The notes under the pieces: generated by a model
The model's input: the letters and a program-made list of their open reading frames with translations, nothing else
What the model was told of the DNA's origin: nothing
Databases searched by the model: none
Position numbers and translations under genes: made by a program
In this document: piece by piece, positions 27,015 to 35,511 of the stretch
Layout: every line of letters starts with the position of its first letter
How positions within the stretch are numbered: the stretch's first letter is position 1
From: Clostridiales bacterium
Lineage (GTDB): Bacteria; Bacillota; Clostridia; Peptostreptococcales; Acidaminobacteraceae
Reading direction: 5' to 3'
Assembly: GCA_030446305.1 (NCBI GenBank)
Contig: JASUSA010000005.1
Span: 1 to 64,000, forward strand
Length of the DNA: 64,000 bases

Positions 27015-27929
27015 TTATATACCCATTTTAAGCGGCCAATCATACATAAAATTGAGGGTTTGAATGGCGGCACCACTGGCGCCCTTGCCCAAATTATCGA
27101 GTTTAATGGTAAAGAGGTACTGCGTTTCATTGCCGTGAATATCAATTTGAAAATCATTCCCAAAATCAACAGTCTCTGTATTTAGAACACCTGTATCGTT
27201 CAAACCAATTTTAGCAAATTCGCTGTTTTGGTAATATGCACTGTAGATCGCAAGCAGTTCATCGCGGTTAACCGCTTTTTTAAGTTCACCGGTCTCCAGC
27301 GGCAGGCTCAATACAATGCCGCGTTTATAGGCGCCGACGACAGGCATAAACATCGGTTTGTGATCAAGTCCCAAATGCTTCATGATTTCGGGAATGTGTT
27401 TATGGTTCAGCGTCATTGCATAATGTCTCGGCGGCAGGGTTTCACCGGATTCAAATTCATTAATCATCGCTTTGCCGCCGCCTGAATAACCTGTAATCGA
27501 ATAGAGTTTAAGGAGGCTTTGGGGATCGAGAAGGCCTGCGGCGATAAGTGGCTTAATCAATAAAATTGCCGCCGTTGCGTGACATCCCGGATTGGCAATA
27601 CGCCTTGATGATTTAATAGCCTCAGCCTGTGCGGCTGACAATTCCTGCAACCCGTAACACCATGCATCATCTGTTCGATAAGCCGTGCTGGTATCAATGA
27701 TGACCACTTGATCATTTTCGATCATGGCTACAGCTTCACGGCTTCCCGCATCCGGAAGACATAAAATTGCAACGTCACAGTTATTTAGCATTTCTTTTCG
27801 AACAGCCGGATCGTGTCGCTGTTCAAAGGGCATTTCAACAAGCGACAAATATGGATGCCTTTCAATATACTTTTGAATTTCGAGCCCCGTCGTCCCGTGT
27901 TGGCCGTCAACATAAACGCGTTTTATCAT
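27015..27929 (-). CDS. argC: N-acetyl-gamma-glutamyl-phosphate reductase
   Basis: Third step of arginine biosynthesis: NADPH-dependent reduction of N-acetylglutamyl phosphate to the semialdehyde. At 304 aa this is the short type-2 form. It has the dinucleotide site VDGQHGTTGLEIQ, the catalytic cysteine in ANPGCHATAAILL, YSGGGKAMI and the late histidine HKHIPEI. ATG 27929 is preferred: an in-frame GTG at 27938 lies inside the Shine-Dalgarno GAGGTGA. No other arg gene is in the window. Its promoter overlaps the upstream terminator. Confidence 0.93.
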   Translation of the reverse strand: MIKRVYVDGQHGTTGLEIQKYIERHPYLSLVEMPFEQRHDPAVRKEMLNNCDVAILCLPDAGSREAVAMIENDQVVIIDTSTAYRTDDAWCYGLQELSAAQAEAIKSSRRIANPGCHATAAILLIKPLIAAGLLDPQSLLKLYSITGYSGGGKAMINEFESGETLPPRHYAMTLNHKHIPEIMKHLGLDHKPMFMPVVGAYKRGIVLSLPLETGELKKAVNRDELLAIYSAYYQNSEFAKIGLNDTGVLNTETVDFGNDFQIDIHGNETQYLFTIKLDNLGKGASGAAIQTLNFMYDWPLKMGI

Positions 27930-27970
27930 ATCACTCACCTCGAATGTATTTTTATTCGTTAATATGTAAT

Positions 27971-27999
27971 ATTATACTAAAAATGACGTTGTGTTTCAA
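27971..27999 (-). promoter_or_regulatory. Promoter of argC
   Basis: TTGAAA (27994-27999), exactly 17 bases, then TATAAT (27971-27976) on the minus strand, about 40 bases before the ATG. The -35 lies in the loop of the terminator hairpin at 27979-28009. Confidence 0.75.
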
Positions 28000-28009
28000 C
28001 GTCATTTTT
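27979..28009 (-). terminator. Terminator of the ndk-NUDIX operon
   Basis: AAAAATGACGTTG pairs perfectly with CAACGTCATTTTT over a 5-base loop, giving a U-tract on either strand. It follows the NUDIX gene by about 35 bases. Confidence 0.85.
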
Positions 28010-28044
28010 ACAGGTGGCACAAATTGCCGCTATTCGCTATTCGC

Positions 28045-28734
28045 TTACCCTTTCCTCTGAAACACCGGTGTTTTGCGCACCATTCTTAAAACACTCCATT
28101 CGTTGGTATATGATTCCACTTGATTGAGCGGAATCCATTTAAGCTGTTTTGATTCGCGGTTTATATGCGTTTTGGCATTCGAATCCGCAAGAAACATAAA
28201 GCGAATATCATAATGCACATGTACCGGCGTCATGCCATAAGCTGGAATATCGTGGACATCAAGGTCGAAGATCGCATCACTTACCAGCTTTATCGACAAA
28301 AGGCCCGACTCTTCCAGCGCCTCTCGATGTGCTGCCTCAATGATCGTCTCGCCTATTTCCGTATGCCCCCCAAGCTGTAGCCATCGATTGAGCTTAAAGT
28401 GATGTGTCAGCAGCGTCTGTGTTCTCGCCGCATCCGTCAGCCACGCTGAGGCCGTTATATGCCCCGCCTGATTTGTTTTGCCAAACGGCTGATGCGTCGC
28501 TCTTAAAAATGCCAGCATGCGCATTTTTGCAGCGACTTCATCTTCATATATCGGTTCATAGCATTCAAGCATTTCGATAAGCGCTCTAGATGCAAGTTCT
28601 GTCCAAATCATCGATTGCTCATCTTCTGCATGTTTCATTGTTTTCTGATCCTCTATTGCTTTCATATTTTCAATTTCTATTTTATTTTCAATTTCTATTT
28701 TATTTTCAATTTCATTCGCATTTTTTTGCTTCAA
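28045..28734 (-). CDS. NUDIX hydrolase with repetitive N-terminus
   Basis: Hydrolyses a nucleoside diphosphate-linked compound; substrate unknown. The NUDIX box is complete: GGHTEIGETIIEAAHREALE plus ESGL (about residues 115-140). The first 40 residues are a charged tail with an EIENKI hexapeptide repeated from 18-bp DNA repeats. The frame starts at a TTG (28734) with AAGGA nine bases upstream; a later ATG (MKAIEDQ...) would remove the repeats, so the start is uncertain. It is the last gene of the operon membrane protein-ndk-nitroreductase-NUDIX and ends before a strong terminator. Confidence 0.88.
   Translation of the reverse strand: MKQKNANEIENKIEIENKIEIENMKAIEDQKTMKHAEDEQSMIWTELASRALIEMLECYEPIYEDEVAAKMRMLAFLRATHQPFGKTNQAGHITASAWLTDAARTQTLLTHHFKLNRWLQLGGHTEIGETIIEAAHREALEESGLLSIKLVSDAIFDLDVHDIPAYGMTPVHVHYDIRFMFLADSNAKTHINRESKQLKWIPLNQVESYTNEWSVLRMVRKTPVFQRKG
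28671..28713 (-). repeat. 18-bp tandem repeat in the NUDIX gene
   Basis: Two perfect copies of the 18-base unit CAATTTCTATTTTATTTT (plus-strand reading, 28671 and 28689) and a seven-base partial third copy encode the repeated EIENKI segment. The unit keeps the reading frame. Confidence 0.9.
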
Positions 28735-28810
28735 TCGTCATAATCCTTATAAAACACGTCCATTGCCGCATTGTATTTGTCCCTGCAAACAGCAAGGTAT
28801 TGATACGATA

Positions 28811-29677
28811 TTAATACGATGATAGGCATGCGGTGGCAATAAACTCGCATTGCTCATCCGGCACCTTAATTGTCGGCACTTCATTTAAAACCCATTTAAG
28901 ATCGTGGCCGAGTTCTGTAACAGAAGCCTCAAAGTGATACATGGCAATGCCAATATCCAAATACTGCATATCAAAATTGAGTTTGTTCCCGTAATTGGGC
29001 GTATGCGCCAAGTAGAAGTGAACGCAGTTTTTATCACGGTCAAATACCAGACGCCAAGGCTGCTTATTTGAAGCAGAAGGACCTCTGCGAACCATTTCAA
29101 AGACCATATCGTAGACGCCTGCAGCTTCATGGCTTAACGGCGTGTCAAAATCATTCTGGAAAAAGAGCATCTCCCAAGGCAGCCGCGTATCAGACTGCGC
29201 CATTTTCCGCATTGCCGATTCGATGAGCCGCTGTCCTGGTTTTGCATAGCCTATTGGTGAAATTGCAGGAATCAACTTGCTCGTGTGCACATCAAATTTT
29301 TCATAAAACAAATTGCGCTTAAATGTACCCCCAAGCCAGCAACTGCCAATGTTTAAATGCTGCATAAAGATAATGAGCTTTTCAAATAAGTAACCCAAGT
29401 CGATCAAATGCTCACGGCTGTCTTTACACGCTGCAATAATAAAGGCCGACGCATTTTTCACAACGCCATACGTCCCTATCTTTTCCCCTTTTGTTGTAAT
29501 GTTGTTGCTGACTCTGGAATAAAAAAATTCAACTCTGTTGCCAAACGGCCCCATTTCGTAGTAAATATGATGCAGATACTGTTTGATTTCAGCGACGTGT
29601 TCCTGAGACAGCGCCTCTGTTGTAAATGTTCTGACAGAGCGTCTGTTCTTAATCGCCTCGATTTTGGAAAATTGCAT
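28811..29677 (-). CDS. Nitroreductase family protein
   Basis: 288-aa protein with two half-domains typical of the TM1586-like nitroreductase group. It opens with IEAIKNRRSVRTFTTEAL, then has a GTYGVVKNASAFIIAACKDS segment and SCWLGGTFKRN, and repeats the flavin-binding theme in MVRRGPSASNKQPWRLVFD. These bind FMN and reduce nitro- or quinone-type substrates with NAD(P)H; the true substrate is unknown. CTAGGAGG precedes the ATG. It lies 35 bases downstream of ndk in the same operon. Confidence 0.88.
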   Translation of the reverse strand: MQFSKIEAIKNRRSVRTFTTEALSQEHVAEIKQYLHHIYYEMGPFGNRVEFFYSRVSNNITTKGEKIGTYGVVKNASAFIIAACKDSREHLIDLGYLFEKLIIFMQHLNIGSCWLGGTFKRNLFYEKFDVHTSKLIPAISPIGYAKPGQRLIESAMRKMAQSDTRLPWEMLFFQNDFDTPLSHEAAGVYDMVFEMVRRGPSASNKQPWRLVFDRDKNCVHFYLAHTPNYGNKLNFDMQYLDIGIAMYHFEASVTELGHDLKWVLNEVPTIKVPDEQCEFIATACLSSY

Positions 29678-29712
29678 CTTGTGCCTCCTAGTTCATCGCC
29701 ATCGTAAACCCC

Positions 29713-30123
29713 TTAAAGTCCAAACCAAATATCGATCTCTCTTTTAGCGCTTTCAGGCGAATCTGACCCATGTACGAGATTAGCCGTTAAATCCACGCCA
29801 AAATCACCGCGAATCGTGCCCATTTCGGCATCTAAAAACTTTGTTGCACCATTTATCTTTCTTACCTGTGCAACGGCGTTCGGCCCTGTAATCGTCATGA
29901 CGACAACGTCACCAGACATCATAAAAGCCAATAAATTTTCAAAAAATGATTTCCCTTCATGCTCGGCATAGTGCTTGGCAAGTGTGTCTCTTGAAGGTGT
30001 CAGCATCATCATCTTGGTAATCGTCAGCTGTTTTGCTTCATAGCGTTTGATGATTTCGCCAATTAACCCTCGTTTTACTGCATCCGGCTTGAGAATGACG
30101 AGCGTTTTTTCTAACTGTGCCAT
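29713..30123 (-). CDS. ndk: Nucleoside diphosphate kinase
   Basis: 136-aa kinase that balances nucleoside triphosphate pools by phosphoryl transfer through a histidine. Typical sequence: EKTLVILKPDAVKRGLIGEI, NGATKFLDAEMGTIRGDFG and the active-site segment NLVHGSDSPESAKREI. Normal length for the family. The ATG directly follows the TAA of the upstream membrane-protein gene, and GAGGAGG lies inside that gene's last codons, implying coupled translation. Confidence 0.96.
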   Translation of the reverse strand: MAQLEKTLVILKPDAVKRGLIGEIIKRYEAKQLTITKMMMLTPSRDTLAKHYAEHEGKSFFENLLAFMMSGDVVVMTITGPNAVAQVRKINGATKFLDAEMGTIRGDFGVDLTANLVHGSDSPESAKREIDIWFGL

Positions 30124-30816
30124 TTAAACCTCCTCTATGGGGTGATCTATAAAAGTTTCTGGTGCCAAATTATTTGCCGATTTTTGATATGCGCGGCGCC
30201 TGCCGGGACTTTCCGCAATTGCAGCCATCATGCCGCTCAGCTCCGCAGTGTGCAGATTGCTGTTATCCTGTTGTCGCAGTGATGCCACTGTTTCAGCCGT
30301 TACTGCATCGGACTTGAGGATTAAAAGCTGAACATTGCGTGTTTCAATTTCGTCAGTTGCTTCAGCTGCCAGTCGATTAACCTTCGCCATCGTCGCTTCG
30401 TCCATCGTTTCCCCGAGCGCCAGCCTCGCGTGCAAGTTCATCACTTCGCGCCACCTTCGAAGCCTTTTTAGATAATAGACCTGCTGGTCATCTCGAACCG
30501 CTTCAAATTCGCCATGATAATATGCGGTCAGTAGCTTTGTTATGCCCGAAACTTCTTTTGCAATCTGGCGGTAAAGTAGTTGTTTAGATAAATTATCCGT
30601 CAGTTCTTGTACTGTATCAAATGAAACACATACAAAAATGCGCTGTAAAATCGAATCAAAATAGCGCATGCCCTCACGGTATTCAACCCAGTACATCCCT
30701 GCTATGGCAAGTGTAATTGTTGCACCGCCTCTGCCAATTTGACCGTGTACGGCCATGCTGAGACCCACTGCTAAAAAACCGAGGCTTATCAGCCCTTTTG
30801 TCATTTTTTTTGTCAA
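30124..30816 (-). CDS. Uncharacterised membrane-anchored protein upstream of ndk
   Basis: 230 aa that I do not recognise. One or two hydrophobic helices near the N-terminus (GLISLGFLAVGLSMAVHG and GGATITLAIAGMYWVEY) are followed by a soluble, mostly helical cytosolic part with a charged region (QVYYLKRLRRWREVMNLHAR), several ETMDEAT/EATDEIE stretches and no cysteine-rich or nucleotide-binding motif. The start is a TTG (30816) with GAGGGGTGA before it; an ATG five codons later is possible. Its last codons hold the ndk ribosome-binding site, so the two are tightly coupled. Confidence 0.7.
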   Translation of the reverse strand: MTKKMTKGLISLGFLAVGLSMAVHGQIGRGGATITLAIAGMYWVEYREGMRYFDSILQRIFVCVSFDTVQELTDNLSKQLLYRQIAKEVSGITKLLTAYYHGEFEAVRDDQQVYYLKRLRRWREVMNLHARLALGETMDEATMAKVNRLAAEATDEIETRNVQLLILKSDAVTAETVASLRQQDNSNLHTAELSGMMAAIAESPGRRRAYQKSANNLAPETFIDHPIEEV

Positions 30817-30878
30817 TTTGTCACCCCTCGAATACGTCCCAATTTCTTGCCGTCATCTTGTTTACGGCATCTCTCACT

Positions 30879-30887
30879 ATTATAACA
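30879..30887 (-). promoter_or_regulatory. Extended -10 upstream of the membrane protein-ndk operon
   Basis: TGTTATAAT on the minus strand, about 63 bases before the first start codon. A TTGCAA lies upstream at a 19-base spacing. Confidence 0.45.
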
Positions 30888-30903
30888 TTTTGTATACAGC
30901 ATT

Positions 30904-30932
30904 TTGCAAAAATATGATTTCTGCGATTAGAT
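30904..30932 (+). promoter_or_regulatory. Candidate promoter of the cobalamin adenosyltransferase gene
   Basis: TTGCAA, 17 bases, TTAGAT on the plus strand, 55 bases before the ATG. I saw no cobalamin riboswitch in this short leader. Confidence 0.35.
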
Positions 30933-30986
30933 TTCTGAAAAAAGGTTATAAGAGAAAATAGAAAATGTATTGTTGGAGGCAATTTT

Positions 30987-31523
30987 ATGAAAATATATAC
31001 TAAAACTGGCGATAAGGGACAGACGAGTTTATACGACGGTCACCGCGTTCCCAAAAACGACATCCGTGTTGAAAGTTACGGTACAATTGATGAGCTCAAC
31101 GCCTCTATCGGCGTCGCAAGGCAGTATTGCCGCGACGCTTCTGTCAAGGAAGCGCTTTTCCGCATTCAACGCCTTCTTTTTAATGTTGCGGGGATGCTGG
31201 CAACAAAAGATTCCAGTCAGTTTCCCGAACCCATTACAGAAGATGAAGTTCGCTGGCTCGAACAGACCATTGACTATTATCTCGATAAGATGAACCGCGA
31301 TGAAGTTTTTCAGTTTATCATCCCAGGCAGCAATTTTTTCAGTGCATCGATGCACGTCTCTCGAACAATCTGCCGGAGAGCTGAACGCAGAATGCTTACA
31401 CTAGCCGAGCAGGAGCCGATTCCAGAAGCGCTTATGAAGTTTATCAACAGGCTGTCAGACACGCTTTATACCATCGCACGATATAGTGAAACTGAGCTCA
31501 ATCTGGTAAATTTCAAAAAGTAA
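30987..31523 (+). CDS. Cob(I)alamin adenosyltransferase, PduO type
   Basis: 178-aa enzyme that transfers the adenosyl group of ATP to cob(I)alamin, making coenzyme B12. Family motifs: the N-terminal ATP-binding KIYTKTGDKGQTSLYDG, then SYGTIDELNASIGVAR, and the helical signature VSRTICRRAERRM with the ATP-contacting arginines. No B12-dependent enzyme lies beside it, but adenosylcobalamin mutases are common in amino-acid-fermenting Clostridia. GGAGG precedes the ATG. The ADP-ribosylglycohydrolase gene follows 92 bases later on the same strand. Confidence 0.93.
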   Translation: MKIYTKTGDKGQTSLYDGHRVPKNDIRVESYGTIDELNASIGVARQYCRDASVKEALFRIQRLLFNVAGMLATKDSSQFPEPITEDEVRWLEQTIDYYLDKMNRDEVFQFIIPGSNFFSASMHVSRTICRRAERRMLTLAEQEPIPEALMKFINRLSDTLYTIARYSETELNLVNFKK

Positions 31524-31615
31524 CATAACTGGAAATGATGATTACCGCTTCATTTCAGCGAAATCTTTTGACACCTTATGACACTTTGTCACCATTACGT
31601 CACGAGGAGGACTGT

Positions 31616-32500
31616 ATGGATAAACTGAGAGGTCTTTTATTCGGCGCAATGATCGGCGATGCCTTTGCATTGCCTGCGCATTGGATTTACGATATAAATC
31701 AGCTTCGCGAGACATTTTCAGATTATACTGCATACAGGCCGGCAATTCGACATCCCTTCCATCAAAATAAACCAAAGGGAACACAGACGCACTATGGCGA
31801 TCAGGCGCTTCTGCTGCTTCGAAGCATCGCTTCAGGAGAAGGCTTTTTACTTGAAACATACCGTCAACACTGGCTGCATATGATGACAAACTATGAGGGC
31901 TATCTGGACAAAGCGACGACAAACAGTTTGCCGCAGCTCAGATCTGGTTTGAAAACCGGTTCTGCCTCAGATGACCTTGGCGGGTTCGTCATGTGCGCCC
32001 CGTTGATTACATATCATTTTGACGACATTGCACTCTTTGACAATTTGCATGCAGCTATTCGCATGACCCATGATTCTCCGACACTGCTTTCAGCCGCAGA
32101 CTTTATCACATGCGTTCTTATGGAACTCGTCATCGGTAAAACATTAATTGAATCCTTAGACGAAATTGCAGCCAATCATGATGCCGGTGCCGCATGGCTG
32201 GCACTTGCGCGCAAACACATGAATGGCGATACCGCTGACAGCATCCGTGAAATCGGCCAAAGCTGTGCCATGGCATTTGCCTTGCCAAGCGCACTGGTCA
32301 TCGTGCTAAAGCATCCTGATGATTTCATGGGCGCTATGCGCGACAACGTCCTTGCAGGCGGCGATTCAGCAGCACGCGGCATGTTGATCGGCATGCTCCT
32401 CGGTGCCTCAATGGGCATTCAGGGCATACCACAGCAACTTATTGACAACATTGCTTGCCGCGATCTGCTCATGAGCTTTACAAAACACAACCGTGTTTGA
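31616..32500 (+). CDS. ADP-ribosylglycohydrolase family protein
   Basis: 294-aa all-helical ADP-ribosyl hydrolase fold (DraG/ARH type). It has MDKLRGLLFGAMIGDAFALP, the paired acidic metal site in MTHDSPTLLSAADFI and the late GGDSAARGMLIGMLLGAS, the usual place of two Mg-binding residues. It may remove ADP-ribose from proteins, or act on related substrates such as ADP-ribosylated small molecules. The frame extends 27 codons upstream, but ATG 31616 has GAGGAGG at proper spacing and begins at the conserved fold. Confidence 0.88.
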   Translation: MDKLRGLLFGAMIGDAFALPAHWIYDINQLRETFSDYTAYRPAIRHPFHQNKPKGTQTHYGDQALLLLRSIASGEGFLLETYRQHWLHMMTNYEGYLDKATTNSLPQLRSGLKTGSASDDLGGFVMCAPLITYHFDDIALFDNLHAAIRMTHDSPTLLSAADFITCVLMELVIGKTLIESLDEIAANHDAGAAWLALARKHMNGDTADSIREIGQSCAMAFALPSALVIVLKHPDDFMGAMRDNVLAGGDSAARGMLIGMLLGASMGIQGIPQQLIDNIACRDLLMSFTKHNRV

Positions 32501-32517
32501 TCCATTTGCTTATGCCC

Positions 32518-32582
32518 CCGATACACCTTATGCAAACACATAGGCTCATATGTGTGACAATATGCGTGTATCGGTTTTTTTT
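32518..32582 (+). terminator. Terminator after the ADP-ribosylglycohydrolase gene
   Basis: CCGATACAC pairs with GTGTATCGG, enclosing an inner CACATA/TATGTG hairpin, and is followed by eight T residues on the plus strand. Confidence 0.88.
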
Positions 32583-32590
32583 CGTTTTTT

Positions 32591-34282
32591 TTAATGTGCT
32601 TTAAACGTTTCTTCCGTTGCAAAAGGCAATACGATTTTAAAGGTTGTACCCTTTCCTGCTTCACTCTCCACTGTAATCCAACCATTGTGTTTTGCCATAA
32701 TATCCTGACTGAGTGCCAATCCAAGCCCACTGCCCTTTCCGATGGGTTTTGTTGTAAATCCCTGATCAAAAACACGCGCCATCGTCTGTTCGGACATGCC
32801 GATGCCGTCATCTGCAATTTCAATTATTACGCGCTCATCCTCCTGATACAGCTTAATCCAAATATGTCCTGTATGCTCAATGGCGTCAATCGCATTGGTA
32901 ATTATATTCATAAAGACCTGATTTAACAGGGATGCATAGCACATAACCGCGGGCAGCGGTTCGTATGTCTTGACGATTTCAATGCGGCTTTTCCATAGAT
33001 TAGAAGTTAGCAGCAGCACACTGTCAATGCCTTCACTCAGATCTGCTGCTTGAAAATTAGACTGATCAATTCGTGAAAACTGTTTGATATTGCGTATGAT
33101 TTCAATCACGCGATCTGCTGCCTCAACCACCATTTGATTAGTGGTTTTAATCTTTGCCGTCTGCTTATGAATGCGCGCGATATCTTCAATTCCCTCAAGC
33201 TGTTCCAATACCATATCCGCCATCTGCGCATTCGAGCGAATTGCGCCGATGGGCGTATTGATTTCATGAACAATGGCGGCGGTAATTTGGCCGACAGAAG
33301 CCATTTTTTCATTTTGAATCAATTGTTTTTGCTGCGTTTCAATAATTTCACGATTTTTGACGAGTTCCTCATTTTGAACCGTTAACTCCTCATTTTGATT
33401 TTCAAGTGTGCTTTGCAGTATTCTGAATTTATCGTGAATGGCATTGGAACTCGCAATCATTTCAGCAATCTCTTCCGGTGGCATCTTGATGCCAAGTGTA
33501 TAACGGCTCACTTCATCTGTCTGGTGTGAAGCGATGCGTTTTAGCTGATGATTGAGCTGGCGAATAGGCCGCATGATGCCTTTTGACATCATCATACTGA
33601 CAATTTTCACAATGAGAATAGAGAGCAAGGACATGACGATGAGCGTTGCAATATAAGGTACCAGCACAATCTGCAGCATCTGCGGGTCCATGGCAATACT
33701 GAGTTCGCCAATCTGCATGCCATCTGCATCCACAATCGCCAATCGCTTGCGATGTGTATTAATCATGGTATATACTCTACTGTCCGTGTCGACATTTTCA
33801 GATTTTGTTAAGCTGAGCGTTTGATCCCCCATCGTCACCGTAATATTGCAAATATCCATATTGACCATATAGGCTTCTAGAAAGTCATTGATATTGTCGT
33901 AAATTTCACCTGAAATAAGCAGCAGTCGTTTCTTGTCATTTTCATTTTCGACAACGATCACCGCATCTGAATCATCCATGACGATTTCGTCGGGAATCGT
34001 CATGGCAACATCGTTCTCGCTCTCGAGATTCTGAATGATTTCATCCACTGAATAGTTCATCGTAAACGCTTGATTAATCATTGCCTTTGATGTGGTACTC
34101 TCTCGTGTCGCCTCATACTTTTTAACGATATCATCCGCTGCTGACTTGGTTATAAAATATGTCACAGGGTATAAAGTCAAAAAGAAAACCGGTATAATAA
34201 TTGCAAAAATGATAATAAGCGTCAATAGATTCGCAATAAACATCGATCCTTCAATTTTTCGTTTAATTGTATGTTTCATCAT
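32591..34282 (-). CDS. Membrane sensor histidine kinase
   Basis: 563 aa. Helices at about 14-42 and 205-230 flank an outside sensor of about 160 residues. HAMP follows, then a heptad coiled coil (LENQNEELTVQNEELVKNRE), HisKA with phospho-histidine in AAIVHEINTPIGAIRSNAQ, and the ATPase boxes NIITNAIDAIEHTGH, DDGIGMS and GKGSGLGLALS. The HEINTP variant is seen in kinases that pair with stand-alone output regulators. It is divergent from the REC-HD-GYP gene at 34396, the likely partner. GAGGG precedes overlapping ATGs at 34282 and 34279. The signal sensed is unknown. Confidence 0.92.
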   Translation of the reverse strand: MMKHTIKRKIEGSMFIANLLTLIIIFAIIIPVFFLTLYPVTYFITKSAADDIVKKYEATRESTTSKAMINQAFTMNYSVDEIIQNLESENDVAMTIPDEIVMDDSDAVIVVENENDKKRLLLISGEIYDNINDFLEAYMVNMDICNITVTMGDQTLSLTKSENVDTDSRVYTMINTHRKRLAIVDADGMQIGELSIAMDPQMLQIVLVPYIATLIVMSLLSILIVKIVSMMMSKGIMRPIRQLNHQLKRIASHQTDEVSRYTLGIKMPPEEIAEMIASSNAIHDKFRILQSTLENQNEELTVQNEELVKNREIIETQQKQLIQNEKMASVGQITAAIVHEINTPIGAIRSNAQMADMVLEQLEGIEDIARIHKQTAKIKTTNQMVVEAADRVIEIIRNIKQFSRIDQSNFQAADLSEGIDSVLLLTSNLWKSRIEIVKTYEPLPAVMCYASLLNQVFMNIITNAIDAIEHTGHIWIKLYQEDERVIIEIADDGIGMSEQTMARVFDQGFTTKPIGKGSGLGLALSQDIMAKHNGWITVESEAGKGTTFKIVLPFATEETFKAH

Positions 34283-34395
34283 AGCCCTCGCTGATTATTC
34301 TATGTTAAAATGGAATTGCATTACTGACCTTATTATACCCTAATTAAGGCTGTGATTGCTACAAACTTAACCCCGCAGAATATAGGAGTCTCTAA

Positions 34396-35478
34396 ATGCG
34401 TAAAATTATCATCGTCGATGACGAGCCCATGATTACCAATACCCTTTCAACCCTAATCGAATTGATGCTCGACTATACCGTATATACCTTCAACAGTCCC
34501 GCAGACGTCCTCAGCAGTGCAGTCGTCAAAGATGAACACATCGATCTCATTATTTCGGACTTCATTATGCCAGGCATGAATGGGCTGGAACTACTCTCCG
34601 CCATTAAAGCACTGCAGCCGCATATTGTCACCATTCTCCTGACAGGTTATTCCGATAAAGAAAGCGCCATTCGAAGTATCAATGATTTGGGGCTCTACTA
34701 TTACCTTGAAAAACCTTGGGACAATAATGAACTCATTAAAATCATACAAAACGGTATTGAAAAAACTGAACTTGAAACGGCACTCCATCAAAAAATAACC
34801 GTTATTGAAAAGAAAAATCAGGAGATATCAAGGCTCTATGAACTCCTTAGGCGTGATTTCAACCGCGAAATGGACAATGTGCTCGAGCTGGTACTCAGTC
34901 TGTCAAACGTCATTGAAGCAAAGGACCAATATACAGACGGCCACACAAGGCGCGTCGCCGATCTTGCCATTGCACTTGCCAAACGCTTAAAGTTAAGCGA
35001 AGCACAGATTCGCAATATCGAGATTGGCGCCATTATACACGATATCGGCAAAGTCGCTACACCTGAAGTCATCTTAAACAAACCGGGCAAGCTCACCTAT
35101 GATGAATTTGAAATTATGAAGGAACATTCTGAAGCAGGCGCTCATATCATCATGCCCATTTCAACGCTCAGTGACTGCGTGCCGATTGTCCGCTCTCACC
35201 ACGAAAAACTTGACGGTTCAGGTTATCCCTACGGCATTAAGGGTGATGAGATCAACATCGAAACCCGCATTGTTGCCATTTCAGATATTTTCGATGCCCT
35301 TTATACAGATCGTCCTTATCGAGAAGCAATGCCCTTTGAAGACATTAAGGCTATTTTAGACCATGATGCCGACAGCGGCAAGCTCGACCTTACGATTTTA
35401 AAGATTCTATACGATCTGCACCGCGAAGGCGTCATTGATGCGATTTACATGGGTTCTGAGGATATCTACCGCGCTTAA
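34396..35478 (+). CDS. Response regulator with HD-GYP c-di-GMP phosphodiesterase domain
   Basis: 360-aa RpfG-like protein. The receiver (IIIVDDEPMITNTLS; Asp in LIISDFIMPGMNG; lysine in YLEKPWDNNEL) is joined by a coiled coil to HD-GYP with HTRRVADLAIALAKRL, GAIIHDIGKVATPE, HSEAGAHI, and the full HHEKLDGSGYPYGIKGDEI. All metal-binding HD residues are present, so it should degrade c-di-GMP when phosphorylated. The probable kinase is the divergent gene at 32591-34282. AGGAG precedes the ATG. Confidence 0.93.
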   Translation: MRKIIIVDDEPMITNTLSTLIELMLDYTVYTFNSPADVLSSAVVKDEHIDLIISDFIMPGMNGLELLSAIKALQPHIVTILLTGYSDKESAIRSINDLGLYYYLEKPWDNNELIKIIQNGIEKTELETALHQKITVIEKKNQEISRLYELLRRDFNREMDNVLELVLSLSNVIEAKDQYTDGHTRRVADLAIALAKRLKLSEAQIRNIEIGAIIHDIGKVATPEVILNKPGKLTYDEFEIMKEHSEAGAHIIMPISTLSDCVPIVRSHHEKLDGSGYPYGIKGDEINIETRIVAISDIFDALYTDRPYREAMPFEDIKAILDHDADSGKLDLTILKILYDLHREGVIDAIYMGSEDIYRA

Positions 35479-35511
35479 CCAAAAGCGCTTAGAGAAAGTA
35501 TGAGGCGCATA

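Noticed and set aside
30817-30986. Cobalamin riboswitch before the adenosyltransferase gene
   Set aside because: The gap is only 170 bases, shared with a divergent promoter, and lacks the B12-box-like GCCACTG core.
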